A stretch of 64,000 nt of DNA from Flavobacterium pisciphilum (GCF_020905345.1 NZ_JAJJMO010000001.1:3658001-3722000); one strand, 5' to 3'; counted from the first letter of the stretch, positions 8,897 through 17,391 are shown. Notes: generated by a model not told the origin, from the letters alone. Numbers and translations are program-made.

Positions 8897-10183
8897 ATGT
8901 CAAAAAAAACAATTTATTTCTTATTAGGAGGCTCAATTATAGTTATTGCTGCCTTAATTGGATTTTCGAAAGCAGGTGTGATAGGAAATAAAGATACAGG
9001 TACAGAAGTAGAAGTTGCAAAAGTTGTAGCGTCGACAATTGTAGAAACAGTATCGGCAACAGGGAAAATCCAGCCAGAAATTGAAGTGAAAATTTCATCA
9101 GAAGTTTCGGGAGAGATCATAGCACTAAATGTAAAAGAAGGACAAATCGTTAAGAAAGGGGACTTATTGGTAAAAATAAATCCTGATTTATATACATCAA
9201 GTTATAACCGTACAGTTTCTAATTTGTCAGGAACTAAAGCTAGTCTAAGTCAATCAGATGCATCATTTAAAGAAGCAAAGTCTAGTTATGAGAGAAACAA
9301 AAAGTTATTTGAGAAAGGAATAATTTCTAAGTCAGATTGGGATAAAGCTATAGCTTCTTTTGAAGTAGCAAAAGCTGCTAAGCAGAATTCTTATTTTGCA
9401 GTACAAAGTGCTTCAGCATCTGTAAATGAAGCTAAGGATAATTTAAGACGTACTACTATTTATGCTCCTGCAGATGGAACAATTTCGGTACTTAATGTAG
9501 AGTTAGGTGAGCGTGTTTTAGGAACGCAGCAAATGGCTGGAACTGAAATTTTAAGAGTTGCGAACTTAAATAACATGGAAGTTGAAGTAGATGTAAACGA
9601 AAATGATATCGTAAAAATTAAAGTTGGAGATCAGGCAAATGTAGAAGTAGATGCTTACTTGAAAAAACAATTTAAAGGTATAGTAACTAGTATTTCTAAT
9701 TCAGCTAGTACTACTTTAACATCAGATCAGGTAACTAATTTTAAAGTTAAAGTAAGAATTCTAAAAGAGTCTTATAAAGATTTAATAGAAGGGAAACCAC
9801 AAGCATATTCTCCTTTTAGACCAGGAATGACAGCTACAGTTGATATTATAACAAATACAAAAAAGAATGTGTTGGCAGTGCCAATAAGCTCAGTAGTTGT
9901 AAAATCGGATACGGCAGCAGTAAAAGAAATTAAAATTGAAGATCCAAATGATAAAAAAATACTTCCTAAAAATGACAAAAAGTTCGAATGTGTTTTTGTA
10001 AAAGAAGGAGATAAGGCTAAAATTAGGATCATAAAAACAGGAATACAAGACGATACAAATATCGAAGTAACTTCAGGACTTAAAGCAGGAGATGTGGTTA
10101 TAACAGGGCCATATACAACCGTTTCAAAAGATCTGAATTCAGGAGATAAGGTTAGTCTTAAATCCGATAAAGTAGAAAAATAA
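8897..10183 (+). CDS. Periplasmic adaptor subunit (HlyD/MacA/RND family), second copy
   Basis: A 428-residue membrane-fusion protein with an N-terminal anchor (about 5-25), a lipoyl half motif ISSEVSGEIIALNVKEGQIV near 60-80, a coiled-coil hairpin with the ERNKKLFEKG pattern near 133-142, the second lipoyl half around YAPADGTIS, a beta-barrel and a C-terminal domain. This resembles the MacA branch more closely than the first adaptor does. A 16-bp hairpin terminator follows the stop at 10192-10226, making this the last gene of the efflux operon. Confidence 0.93.
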   Translation: MSKKTIYFLLGGSIIVIAALIGFSKAGVIGNKDTGTEVEVAKVVASTIVETVSATGKIQPEIEVKISSEVSGEIIALNVKEGQIVKKGDLLVKINPDLYTSSYNRTVSNLSGTKASLSQSDASFKEAKSSYERNKKLFEKGIISKSDWDKAIASFEVAKAAKQNSYFAVQSASASVNEAKDNLRRTTIYAPADGTISVLNVELGERVLGTQQMAGTEILRVANLNNMEVEVDVNENDIVKIKVGDQANVEVDAYLKKQFKGIVTSISNSASTTLTSDQVTNFKVKVRILKESYKDLIEGKPQAYSPFRPGMTATVDIITNTKKNVLAVPISSVVVKSDTAAVKEIKIEDPNDKKILPKNDKKFECVFVKEGDKAKIRIIKTGIQDDTNIEVTSGLKAGDVVITGPYTTVSKDLNSGDKVSLKSDKVEK

Positions 10184-10191
10184 TAATGACA

Positions 10192-10226
10192 AAACAATGT
10201 AGTTCTATAATAGAACTACATTGTTT
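10192..10226 (+). terminator. Hairpin terminator after the efflux operon
   Basis: A perfect 16-bp stem (10192-10207 with 10211-10226) closes a TAA loop; the right arm ends in TTT followed by CTTGTT. It ends the efflux operon and separates it from tsaB. It also shows that an upstream in-frame TTG at 10221 is hairpin DNA and not a start. Confidence 0.8.
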
Positions 10227-10253
10227 CTTGTTACCATAAAATATAAAATTAGT

Positions 10254-10925
10254 TTGGCTTACATTCTTAATATTGAAACCGCTACAAAGAACTGTTCTGT
10301 TGCTTTAGCAAAAGAAGGAAAAATAATTTTGTGCAAAGAAATCTCAGAAGAAGGCTATTCTCATGCCGAAAGATTACATGTTTTTATCGAAGAATGTATT
10401 CAGGAAGCTGGAATTTCTTTTCAGGATTTATCTGCAATTGCGGTTAGCCAAGGCCCGGGTTCATATACAGGATTACGTATAGGAGTTTCGGCAGCAAAAG
10501 GCTTATGTTTTGCATTAGAGATTCCATTAATTGCTATTGATACCTTGCAAACATTGGCTTCTCAAGTAAATAATACAGATGGCTTAATTGTTCCGATGTT
10601 AGATGCAAGAAGAATGGAAGTATATAGCGCAGTGTTTAACTCAAAATTGGAAAAACAAAGAGAGATTTTGGCTGAAATAATCACTGAAAATTCTTTTGAA
10701 GAGTATAACGAAAAACTTTATTTTGTTGGAGACTGTGCAGAAAAATGTAAAACAGTCTTGACAAAAGAAAATTTTATTTTTCTAGAAGATATTAAATACC
10801 CTTCGGCAAAAGAAATGAGTGCTATAAGTTTTGATAAATACAAAAAAAGCGACACTGTAGATGTCGCTTATTTTGAACCTTATTATTTGAAAGACTTTAT
10901 GGTTACAACTCCTAAAAAACAATAA
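10254..10925 (+). CDS. tsaB: tRNA threonylcarbamoyladenosine biosynthesis protein TsaB
   Basis: A 223-residue ASKHA-fold protein starting LAYILNIETAT (the TTG read as Met), with the conserved SQGPGSYTGLRIG segment around residues 64-76 and IDTLQTLA. TsaB is the non-catalytic partner of TsaD (with TsaE) in making t6A37 in ANN-decoding tRNAs. The start is a TTG at 10254, since an earlier in-frame TTG (10221) is part of the terminator hairpin and no ATG is available; the TsaB homology begins exactly here. It is convergent with the mscS-like gene (8-nt gap), with no obvious terminator between them. Confidence 0.93.
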   Translation: MAYILNIETATKNCSVALAKEGKIILCKEISEEGYSHAERLHVFIEECIQEAGISFQDLSAIAVSQGPGSYTGLRIGVSAAKGLCFALEIPLIAIDTLQTLASQVNNTDGLIVPMLDARRMEVYSAVFNSKLEKQREILAEIITENSFEEYNEKLYFVGDCAEKCKTVLTKENFIFLEDIKYPSAKEMSAISFDKYKKSDTVDVAYFEPYYLKDFMVTTPKKQ

Positions 10926-10933
10926 AAAGTATT

Positions 10934-11746
10934 TTATTTTTGTAGAGTATAAGGCTGAATTGAAATTCCCGCTTCATCTAAAGCAATTTTACAATTCTCT
11001 AAAGTCTGAGAAAAAACTATTCCATAATTTTCATTTTTTGCCCAAGGACGTACAGCAAATTCTATGGAACTAGTTGTTAAGTTTTTTACGAAAACTTCCG
11101 GAGCAGGATTCTTAAGCACATTCGGATTGTCGTTTAAAATTCTCTCAAGAATGTCTTTAGTTTTTTTAATATCAGCATCATAGGCAACAGCAAATGTTAA
11201 GTCTGCTCTACGTTGTCCTTGCATAGAATAGTTAATAATTGTACCATTAGATAAAGCTCCATTTGGTATAAATACCGTTTGGTTGTTTCCAGCTAACAAT
11301 TTAGTTACAAATATTTGTATTTCAGATACAGTTCCAACCATGCCTTGTGCTTCAATAGTATCACCAACTTTAAAAGGTTTGAAAAGAATAATAAGCATAC
11401 CACCTGCAAAATTAGAAAGAGACCCTTGAAGAGATAAACCTACAGCAAGACCCATAGCTCCTAGAATGGCAACAAATGATGATGTTTCTATACCCAGTTT
11501 AGAAATGAATGAAACAAATAGTAATATTCGTAAAGCCCATAATAAAATATCAGCTAGGAATTTCGTTAAGGTAGGGTCCAGATTTCGTTTTACCATTATT
11601 CGACGTATTAATCTATTGATTACACGAATAATGTAAAGCCCTACAAATAGGATAAGAAAGGCAGATATTAGTTTAGGTGAATAATCAACTAGTACTTGAA
11701 TTAATTGATTAGCGTAATTACTGATTTGATCAGGATTTAAGTTCAT
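10934..11746 (-). CDS. MscS family mechanosensitive ion channel
   Basis: A 270-residue small-conductance mechanosensitive channel protein. Three hydrophobic helices lie in the first 110 residues, with the pore-lining TM3 signature GLAVGLSLQGSLSNFAGG near residues 99-116, then the beta domain (FKPFKVGDTIE) and the alpha-beta C-terminal domain. It releases solutes during hypo-osmotic shock. The ATG at 11746 is used because a longer frame from a TTG at 11773 would run through the terminator hairpin at 11758-11782. An independent transcript is likely because that terminator closes off the upstream gene. Confidence 0.93.
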   Translation of the reverse strand: MNLNPDQISNYANQLIQVLVDYSPKLISAFLILFVGLYIIRVINRLIRRIMVKRNLDPTLTKFLADILLWALRILLFVSFISKLGIETSSFVAILGAMGLAVGLSLQGSLSNFAGGMLIILFKPFKVGDTIEAQGMVGTVSEIQIFVTKLLAGNNQTVFIPNGALSNGTIINYSMQGQRRADLTFAVAYDADIKKTKDILERILNDNPNVLKNPAPEVFVKNLTTSSIEFAVRPWAKNENYGIVFSQTLENCKIALDEAGISIQPYTLQK

Positions 11747-11757
11747 TTTTTTAGTAT

Positions 11758-11782
11758 AAAAAAACCTTCTCAATGAGAAGGT
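11758..11782 (-). terminator. Intrinsic terminator between the repeat protein and mscS
   Basis: ACCTTCTC (11764-11771) pairs with GAGAAGGT (11775-11782). Read on the minus strand the stem is followed by T7, so it terminates the upstream minus-strand gene ending at 11847. Confidence 0.85.
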
Positions 11783-11846
11783 CTGAATTAGTTAGGCAAA
11801 GATAAAAATTAATTATTTTATTAATAAATATTGCTGTTATCTTTAA

Positions 11847-12311
11847 CTATTTATTTAATACTTCATCTGAAGCTTCATCGGCAGCATCAGTTGTAAGAGA
11901 TTTAGCTTCTTCGACAATTGTACTAGAAGTGGTATTTTCTTTAACTGAGTCAACTACTTTATCTAAATTATCTGAAGCTTTCTCAGTATTATTTAATACA
12001 GGAGCTGCTACTTCCTTAACTTTTTCTATTGTTTCTTCGGCTAATGTCTCCGCTTTTTCAAGATATGGAGCAGATACTTCTTTAACTTTTTCTATTGTTT
12101 CTCCAGCAAATGTTTCCGCTTTTTCAAGATATGGAGTAGACACTTCTTTTATTTTATCTATTGTTTCTCCAGCTAGTGTTTCAGCTTTTTCGATATAGGG
12201 TGCTGCAGCTTCTTTGGCTTCTTCAAATGTGTTTTCGGCTTGGCTTGCAAACTCTGTAGCAGATTCCTTAGCAGTGCCGAATAAATTCTTAAAAAACGAT
12301 GATAATCCCAT
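11847..12311 (-). CDS. Proline-punctuated 22-residue repeat protein (apolipoprotein/LEA-like)
   Basis: A 154-residue, highly charged Ala/Glu/Lys-rich protein with no Cys. Residues 37-102 are three near-identical 22-residue units of the form (A/T)PYxEKAETxAxETIxKxKEV, followed by a degenerate fourth. Prolines fall at 38, 60, 82 and 104, exactly 22 apart, which is the periodicity of amphipathic helices in exchangeable apolipoproteins and some late-embryogenesis-type stress proteins. The N-terminal MGLSSFFKNLFG is itself a short amphipathic helix and there is no signal peptide. Membrane-surface binding or stress protection is inference. A terminator follows at 11758-11782. Confidence 0.7.
   Translation of the reverse strand: MGLSSFFKNLFGTAKESATEFASQAENTFEEAKEAAAPYIEKAETLAGETIDKIKEVSTPYLEKAETFAGETIEKVKEVSAPYLEKAETLAEETIEKVKEVAAPVLNNTEKASDNLDKVVDSVKENTTSSTIVEEAKSLTTDAADEASDEVLNK
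12006..12203 (-). repeat. Three 66-bp in-frame tandem repeats
   Basis: DNA encoding the three 22-residue units (residues 37-102) of the repeat protein. The copies are near-identical at DNA level around the GTTTCTCCAGC and TTTTTCAAGATATGGAG segments, so unit-number variation between strains by slippage is plausible. Confidence 0.8.
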
Positions 12312-12428
12312 AATAGTTGTTATTAGTTAATATAGAATACAATATTAATCTTTTTTTAAAGAATTATAGTGACTGTTGAGTTATAATTTATTGATAGTGA
12401 ATAATTTGTGTTTCGTTTTAGGTAATAA

Positions 12429-12456
12429 AAAAAGCGCTTCATATGAAGCGCTTTTT
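12429..12456 (-). terminator. Symmetric terminator downstream of the NifU gene
   Basis: A perfect 28-bp palindrome with GCGCTTC arms flanked by A5 and T5. It lies 20 nt past the NifU-gene stop on the minus strand and can work in either direction. Confidence 0.88.
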
Positions 12457-12475
12457 AAATTTTTATAAAAGATGT

Positions 12476-13375
12476 TTATGCGTTTACAGCTTCTACTTTA
12501 ATATTGTCATCATTTAACATGCTTTTTAGCATGTTTTCTATACCACTTTTAAGAGTAAAAGTCGAAGAAGGACAACCACTACAAGCCCCTTGCAAAATTA
12601 CTTTTACAGTTTTATCAGTTTCATTATACGAATCAAAAGCAATATTTCCACCATCAGCTGCTACAGCAGGTTTTACGTATTCTTCTAATATATTAATAAT
12701 CTGTTGTGATGTAGTATCCAGTTTGTCAAAAGCTTCATCTTTAGTAACATCATTTTTGGTTGCTACTTCAATTAAACTTTCGTCTAAAACGGTTCCTCCA
12801 TTTTCAATATATTGTTTGATGAAAGTTCTTAGTTCAAGAGTGATTTCCTGCCAGTCGTTAATTTCATATTTAGTTACCGAGATGTAATTCTCATCGATAA
12901 AAATTTCTTTTACGTAAGGGAATTTAAATAATTCTTTAGCTAGAGGCGAAGAGGCAGTTTGATCAATATTCTTGTATTCAATTGCATTTTTTGTCAACAT
13001 TCTGCTTACTACAAATTTTAAAGCAGCAGGATTAGGAGTTGATTCACCGTAAACAGTTATAGGTTGTTTCTTTGGTTTATTTTCGTCAATAGCAATAATT
13101 ACTCCACCATCGTTTACAAATGTTTCGATTTGGTCAACTACAGCATCTTTTACATCATCCCATTCAACAATACTGTATTTCTCAATGGCAATAAAATTAC
13201 CTGAGATGTATACTGTTTTTACGAACGGTAAATAGAATAGTTTTTGTGCTAGTGGAGAACTTTTAGCTTCATCAATGTTTTTAAATTCAAAGCTCTCATT
13301 TTTAGTTATAAAGTCTGGAAATTCAAATTTTAATATACTAGGATTTTGTGTTTCTTTTATAGTGAGTTTTGTCAT
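12476..13375 (-). CDS. NifU family Fe-S scaffold with two Nfu N-terminal domains
   Basis: A 299-residue protein with two tandem Nfu_N-like domains (about 8-95 and 105-190), each with the SSPLAxxLFxxPxVKxxxI pattern, followed by a C-terminal NifU-like domain (about 215-295) with the cluster-binding CSGC motif. The C-terminal CxxC lets a dimer assemble and hand over a 4Fe-4S cluster. The duplicated N-terminal module is unusual compared with the single copy in mitochondrial NFU1. It lies alone on its strand with a strong palindromic terminator. A minus-strand TAAATTTG sits at 13393-13400, without a clear TTG partner. Confidence 0.9.
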   Translation of the reverse strand: MTKLTIKETQNPSILKFEFPDFITKNESFEFKNIDEAKSSPLAQKLFYLPFVKTVYISGNFIAIEKYSIVEWDDVKDAVVDQIETFVNDGGVIIAIDENKPKKQPITVYGESTPNPAALKFVVSRMLTKNAIEYKNIDQTASSPLAKELFKFPYVKEIFIDENYISVTKYEINDWQEITLELRTFIKQYIENGGTVLDESLIEVATKNDVTKDEAFDKLDTTSQQIINILEEYVKPAVAADGGNIAFDSYNETDKTVKVILQGACSGCPSSTFTLKSGIENMLKSMLNDDNIKVEAVNA

Positions 13376-13539
13376 GATTTAGTAATTTTTTACAAATTTA
13401 CTAAAGTTATTTTCTACTAATAGTTATATTTGATTTTTAATATAAAAATAACGTATTATTTCCTGTATCTCAGCAATATTTACTTTAGTATGATATGGAA
13501 ATAAGTTTTTAACATCTATTTTAAATAAAGCTACCTTTA

Positions 13540-14526
13540 ATGTATTCTAAAATTAAATATTCAATTTTTATTTTATTTATATTTTCATATGCTTACTCAC
13601 AAGAAGGTATTCCCGTTTATTCAGATTATTTATCAGATAACTATTATTTGATACATCCTTCGATGGCAGGAGCAGCAAATTGTGCAAAACTTAGATTAAC
13701 AGCACGCAAGCAATGGTTCGGCCAAGATGATGCACCAGCACTTCAGACTTTAAGTTTTAATGGTCGTATTGGTGATAGATCAGGGGCAGGAGTTATACTT
13801 TTTAATGATAAAAATGGATATCATTCTCAAAAAGGAATCAAACTTACTTATGCTTATCATATTCTTTTTTCGAGAGATGAAATAGATTTAAATCAGCTAT
13901 CATTCGGTATTAATGCAGGAGTAATTCAGAATCAGTTAGACGAAACTTCATTTGGAGAATTTGATCCAATTGTTTTTGGAAACATCCAAAAGGATTCTTA
14001 TTTTAATGTAGATTTTGGAGCATCCTATAATTTTCTTAATTTCTATGCACATGCTACAGTCCAAGGTGCGGTAGAAACAAGACGACAGATATATACAGAC
14101 TTTGAAAGCGATAATCTCAGAAAATATCTTTTGAGTGCAGGGTATGTTTTTGGAAATAAAAGAAAACTATTATGGGAACCTTCGGTGCTTTTTCAATTGT
14201 TTGATAAAACGAAAGAGAAGTTAATCGATTTTAATCTAAAAGCTTACAAAAACATGGATTTTGGTAGTGTTTGGGCTGGATTATCATATAGAAGAAGTTT
14301 TGATGGAGCTCAGTATTATAATGGTTCAAGTATGTCTACTCAAAAATTACAATACATAACACCTATTTTAGGAGTTAATTATAAAAATTTTATGTTTGCC
14401 TACACATACTCACAAGTTACAGGTAATGTAAAATTTGATAATGGAGCATATCATCAAATTACATTGGGGCTTAACTTATTCTGTAAGCGTGAAAAATATG
14501 ATTGCGATTGCCCTGCGATAAACTAA
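13540..14526 (+). CDS. PorP/SprF family type IX secretion membrane protein
   Basis: A 328-residue protein with a signal peptide (about 1-20, ending YAYSQ) and the family's N-terminal pattern of a tyrosine-rich segment followed by HPSMAGA and ARKQWFG. The rest alternates beta-strands and turns as in an outer-membrane barrel and ends in a short Cys-containing tail. PorP/SprF proteins support type IX secretion, often of adhesins such as SprB, and frequently occur beside the adhesin gene; no adhesin is next to this one, so its partner may be elsewhere. The gamma-carbonic anhydrase gene begins 32 nt downstream. Confidence 0.88.
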   Translation: MYSKIKYSIFILFIFSYAYSQEGIPVYSDYLSDNYYLIHPSMAGAANCAKLRLTARKQWFGQDDAPALQTLSFNGRIGDRSGAGVILFNDKNGYHSQKGIKLTYAYHILFSRDEIDLNQLSFGINAGVIQNQLDETSFGEFDPIVFGNIQKDSYFNVDFGASYNFLNFYAHATVQGAVETRRQIYTDFESDNLRKYLLSAGYVFGNKRKLLWEPSVLFQLFDKTKEKLIDFNLKAYKNMDFGSVWAGLSYRRSFDGAQYYNGSSMSTQKLQYITPILGVNYKNFMFAYTYSQVTGNVKFDNGAYHQITLGLNLFCKREKYDCDCPAIN

Positions 14527-14558
14527 TTTATAATTCAATTTTAAAAAATAATAAACTC

Positions 14559-15080
14559 ATGCTGATAAAAACTGTAAACGGAAAAACACCAAATATTCCA
14601 AATGATTGTTATGTAGCCGAAAATGCAACAATTGTAGGAGATGTTTCTTTTGGAGATTCATGTAGTGTTTGGTTCAATGCTGTAATTAGGGGAGATGTTA
14701 ATTTTATTAAAATAGGAAATAAAGTTAATATACAAGACGGGGCTATTATTCATTGTACTTATCAAAAACATCCAACAATTATAGGAAATAATGTTTCTAT
14801 TGGACATAATGCAATTGTACATGGTTGTACAATTCAAGATAATGTATTAATAGGAATGGGAGCAATTGTAATGGATAATTGTGTAGTCGAAAGCAATGCT
14901 ATTATCGCTGCTGGAGCAGTAGTAACTCAAAATACCATCGTTACTTCAGGCAGTATTTATGCTGGAGTACCAGCTAAGAAAGTCAAAGACATTGACCAAT
15001 CAGATTTTGCTGGCGAAATCGAGCGTATTTCTAATAATTATGTAATGTATTCGAGCTGGTTTAAGGAAGAGGAGAAATAG
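14559..15080 (+). CDS. Gamma-carbonic anhydrase family protein
   Basis: A 173-residue left-handed beta-helix protein built from hexapeptide repeats. The three zinc-ligand positions are conserved: His65 (IHCTY), His83 and His88 (GHNAIVHGC), spaced as in archaeal Cam. It lacks the long acidic loop of Cam, like the bacterial YrdA/PaaY group, so carbonic anhydrase activity is uncertain. The ATG at 14559 is used; a start at 14502 would overlap the PorP/SprF gene and add an unrelated extension. Its stop abuts the stop of the convergent LytTR regulator gene with no gap. Confidence 0.9.
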   Translation: MLIKTVNGKTPNIPNDCYVAENATIVGDVSFGDSCSVWFNAVIRGDVNFIKIGNKVNIQDGAIIHCTYQKHPTIIGNNVSIGHNAIVHGCTIQDNVLIGMGAIVMDNCVVESNAIIAAGAVVTQNTIVTSGSIYAGVPAKKVKDIDQSDFAGEIERISNNYVMYSSWFKEEEK

Positions 15081-15794
15081 TTATAAATTTATTTTTTCGA
15101 AGAAAGCATTTTTATAGCTTTCACTAATAGGAATTCTTTTATCTCCAATCAAAGCTTTGTTTTTTTGGATTGATTTTACATGCTTAATATTAATAATATA
15201 CGATCGATGAATTCTGGAGAAACCTTTACTAGAAAGTAGGTTTTCAAGCTTCATAAGGCTTATTAGAGTTAAAGTATACTTGTTGTCTGTAGTATAAATT
15301 TTCACATAATCTTTTAATCCCTCAATAAATAAAATATCCGAAAAGTTTAGTTTTATATTCTCATATTCAGCTCTAACAAAAATGAAATCCTGATTAATCT
15401 CAGGAGCAGAAATAGGGTTTACACTTGCAGGAATATGTAACGGATTGAATAATTGTTGTGCACGTACAACCGATTTTAAGAAACGATGAAACGGAATTGG
15501 CTTAACTAAATAATCTACAGCTCCTAGATTAAATCCTTCAACGGCATAATCAGAATAGGCTGTCGTGAAAATAACTAAAGGTTTTTTCTCGATAGCATTT
15601 AGAAAATCTATTCCTGAAAAATGAGGCATTTCAATATCCAAAAAGATCAAATCGATGTTTGTTTGATTTATAATAGAAATAGCATCAATTGCATTGTTAA
15701 AAGTGCTTACTAATTCTAAAGAATCAATTTTACTAACAAAATCTTTAAGTAATTCTACCGCCAACGGTTCATCATCTATAATTACACATTTCAT
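15081..15794 (-). CDS. LytTR-family response regulator
   Basis: A 237-residue regulator with an N-terminal receiver domain (about 1-120: acidic pocket DDE at 7-9, phospho-acceptor Asp53 in FLDIEMP, switch Thr in FTTA, KPI) and a C-terminal LytTR DNA-binding domain (about 140-235) with the characteristic GFSRIHRSYIIN segment. It is the last gene of the minus-strand operon, 124 nt after the LytS-type kinase, and is its obvious partner. Such regulators bind direct repeats upstream of target genes; no target sites were identified here. Confidence 0.95.
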   Translation of the reverse strand: MKCVIIDDEPLAVELLKDFVSKIDSLELVSTFNNAIDAISIINQTNIDLIFLDIEMPHFSGIDFLNAIEKKPLVIFTTAYSDYAVEGFNLGAVDYLVKPIPFHRFLKSVVRAQQLFNPLHIPASVNPISAPEINQDFIFVRAEYENIKLNFSDILFIEGLKDYVKIYTTDNKYTLTLISLMKLENLLSSKGFSRIHRSYIINIKHVKSIQKNKALIGDKRIPISESYKNAFFEKINL

Positions 15795-15918
15795 TGGTTG
15801 TCTTTTTTAGATAAAATTTATGATGCGAAAATATAACTTGACATCTAAAGACAAGTTAAAATTAGATTCTCAATAGTTAATTTGCTGTTATAATTTTTTT
15901 CAACTATAACATTGTTAA

Positions 15919-17037
15919 TTAGGCTTTTGGTAATGGCGTTTGTATCTGGTCAAGTTTTAAGTTGAGATGTACATTATAAAACTTTTTAGTTTCAGTTATT
16001 TTTAGTTCATGTGCTTCTGGATATAGAAGATCCAAACGACTCTTAATATTCGTTAATCCAATTCCAGAATTTTCAGGGTCCTTTTTATAGTTTTCAACCT
16101 TATTTTCGACCCAAAAATCTAGGCTGTTTTCTTCGATAACGATTCTTATTTTTACAAAAGCAGCACCTTTATAGTCTGTTCCATACTTAAATGCATTCTC
16201 TACAAATGATATTAATAATAGTGGTTCAATGAATTTGTTTTTAGGTTCACCATGAACATTAATTGTGATATTCTCGATGTTGTTTAATCTTAATTTTTGT
16301 AGTTCGATATAGTTTTGAATATAGTTTATCTCTTTCTCGAGAGCTACAGTTTTATTATCGGTTTCATATAACATATAGCGCATCAATTCAGATAATGTGA
16401 CGATTGCATCAGGAACTAAATCTGATTTTTTATGAGCCAAAGAATAAATACTATTTAATGAATTGAATAAAAAATGAGGGTTTGTTTGTTTTCGTAAATA
16501 AATTAATTCGGTAGTTGTTCGATGAGTTTCAGCTATTAATTTGTTCTGTTGGTTATTATAAAATTCTGACAATGTTTTGATGATAGCACTTATTGTTACT
16601 ATTAGGATATAAAAGAAGGAAGGTGCTATTTTAAAAAACAATGGTTGTACAGCCATAGTGGTTCTAAATTTTAAGTTTTTAGGGATTGGATGCCCATCTT
16701 CGTCTATAGCTAGCATTTTTGGGGGAAGAATTCTTTTCGCCATTTGGATTTCTGGGATAAAATAGCTTGCTCGAATAATCATAAAAGTGATAATAAGTGC
16801 TACTATGAAAGCCGAATAGAGCCAGTATTTTTTCTGCAAAAGCAACGCAGGCACTAAATAGAAATAGTTTAGATAAAATAATATAATTCCAGTAATCCAT
16901 TGGACATAAAAATCTGAATTTATCTGAAAGGGGCTTTCGTAAAATTGAATCAATGAAGTAAGGATAAAGAAAGTCCATATCACACTGTGAAATAGAATCT
17001 TGTTTGTATTTGTATTTTTGGTTATTTCAATATTCAT
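15919..17037 (-). CDS. LytS-type sensor histidine kinase
   Basis: A 372-residue kinase with four predicted membrane helices (about 15-33, 46-66, 73-96 and 133-155), a His_kinase domain with the phospho-acceptor motif NPHFLFNSLNS (His188), and a HATPase_c domain with the N-box FVENAFKYG and G-box GIGLTNIKSRL. There is no large periplasmic sensor domain: input must come through the membrane region, the loop at about 100-130, or a partner. Its ATG directly follows the stop of the DUF4907 lipoprotein gene, so it is co-translated with three surface-protein genes that may supply the signal. Confidence 0.93.
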   Translation of the reverse strand: MNIEITKNTNTNKILFHSVIWTFFILTSLIQFYESPFQINSDFYVQWITGIILFYLNYFYLVPALLLQKKYWLYSAFIVALIITFMIIRASYFIPEIQMAKRILPPKMLAIDEDGHPIPKNLKFRTTMAVQPLFFKIAPSFFYILIVTISAIIKTLSEFYNNQQNKLIAETHRTTTELIYLRKQTNPHFLFNSLNSIYSLAHKKSDLVPDAIVTLSELMRYMLYETDNKTVALEKEINYIQNYIELQKLRLNNIENITINVHGEPKNKFIEPLLLISFVENAFKYGTDYKGAAFVKIRIVIEENSLDFWVENKVENYKKDPENSGIGLTNIKSRLDLLYPEAHELKITETKKFYNVHLNLKLDQIQTPLPKA

Positions 17038-17391
17038 TTAGATACTTATATCTAATAAAATTAAATCTTTTTTTGTTATTGTAGGAGATAAATTAGCTTC
17101 AAGCTTCTTAACCACTAAATGAGCTGTTTTTAATGCATCCTTTTCAGTTGTAAAACTCTTGTTAGTATTAATGACAGGAACTACGGTTTGTTTAATTATG
17201 ATTCTCTCATCATTGGCAATTGTATATCCCCAACCATTGGCCGTTTTTATGGATTCTACATGATAGTTTTCTTTATTATTACAAGCTGTAATTAGCAGTA
17301 CAGTAGCTATTGTAATAGTCTTTGAGAATAAGCAAGAATAATTCTTCTGGATTTTTACCCAGAAGAATTGTTTTTTTAGATTAATTATCAT
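17038..17391 (-). CDS. DUF4907 family lipoprotein
   Basis: A 117-residue protein with a signal peptide, a lipobox LITAC and a short domain (ANGWGYTI... VVPVI... F.TEKDALKTAHLVVKKL) that I recognise as DUF4907-like. Three adjacent ATGs at 17391-17397 are the most plausible starts; they overlap the Kelch gene stop by 11 nt or slightly more, and no ATG, GTG or TTG lies between them and the lipobox. The first codons encode a strong hairpin (17341-17370), an odd position. The stop touches the kinase ATG. The function is unknown; surface or periplasmic location beside the kinase suggests a sensory accessory role. Confidence 0.75.
   Translation of the reverse strand: MIINLKKQFFWVKIQKNYSCLFSKTITIATVLLITACNNKENYHVESIKTANGWGYTIANDERIIIKQTVVPVINTNKSFTTEKDALKTAHLVVKKLEANLSPTITKKDLILLDISI
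17341..17370 (+). terminator. Hairpin with T-tract on the antisense strand inside the five-gene operon
   Basis: ATTCTTCTGG (17341-17350) pairs with CCAGAAGAAT (17359-17368), followed on the plus strand by TGTTTTTTTA. It has terminator form for plus-strand (antisense) transcription, while on the sense strand it lies in codons 8-19 of the DUF4907 gene without a good T-tract. It may block antisense reads or modulate coupling between the Kelch and DUF4907 genes. Confidence 0.55.

Noticed and set aside
9772..10197. 141-codon open frame on the minus strand opposite the second adaptor gene
   Set aside because: It is the mirror of a well-supported adaptor gene, overlaps its terminator and shows no domain or signal of its own.
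12504..12887. 127-codon plus-strand frame opposite the NifU gene
   Set aside because: Antisense to the conserved NifU domain, whose CSGC motif fixes the coding strand.
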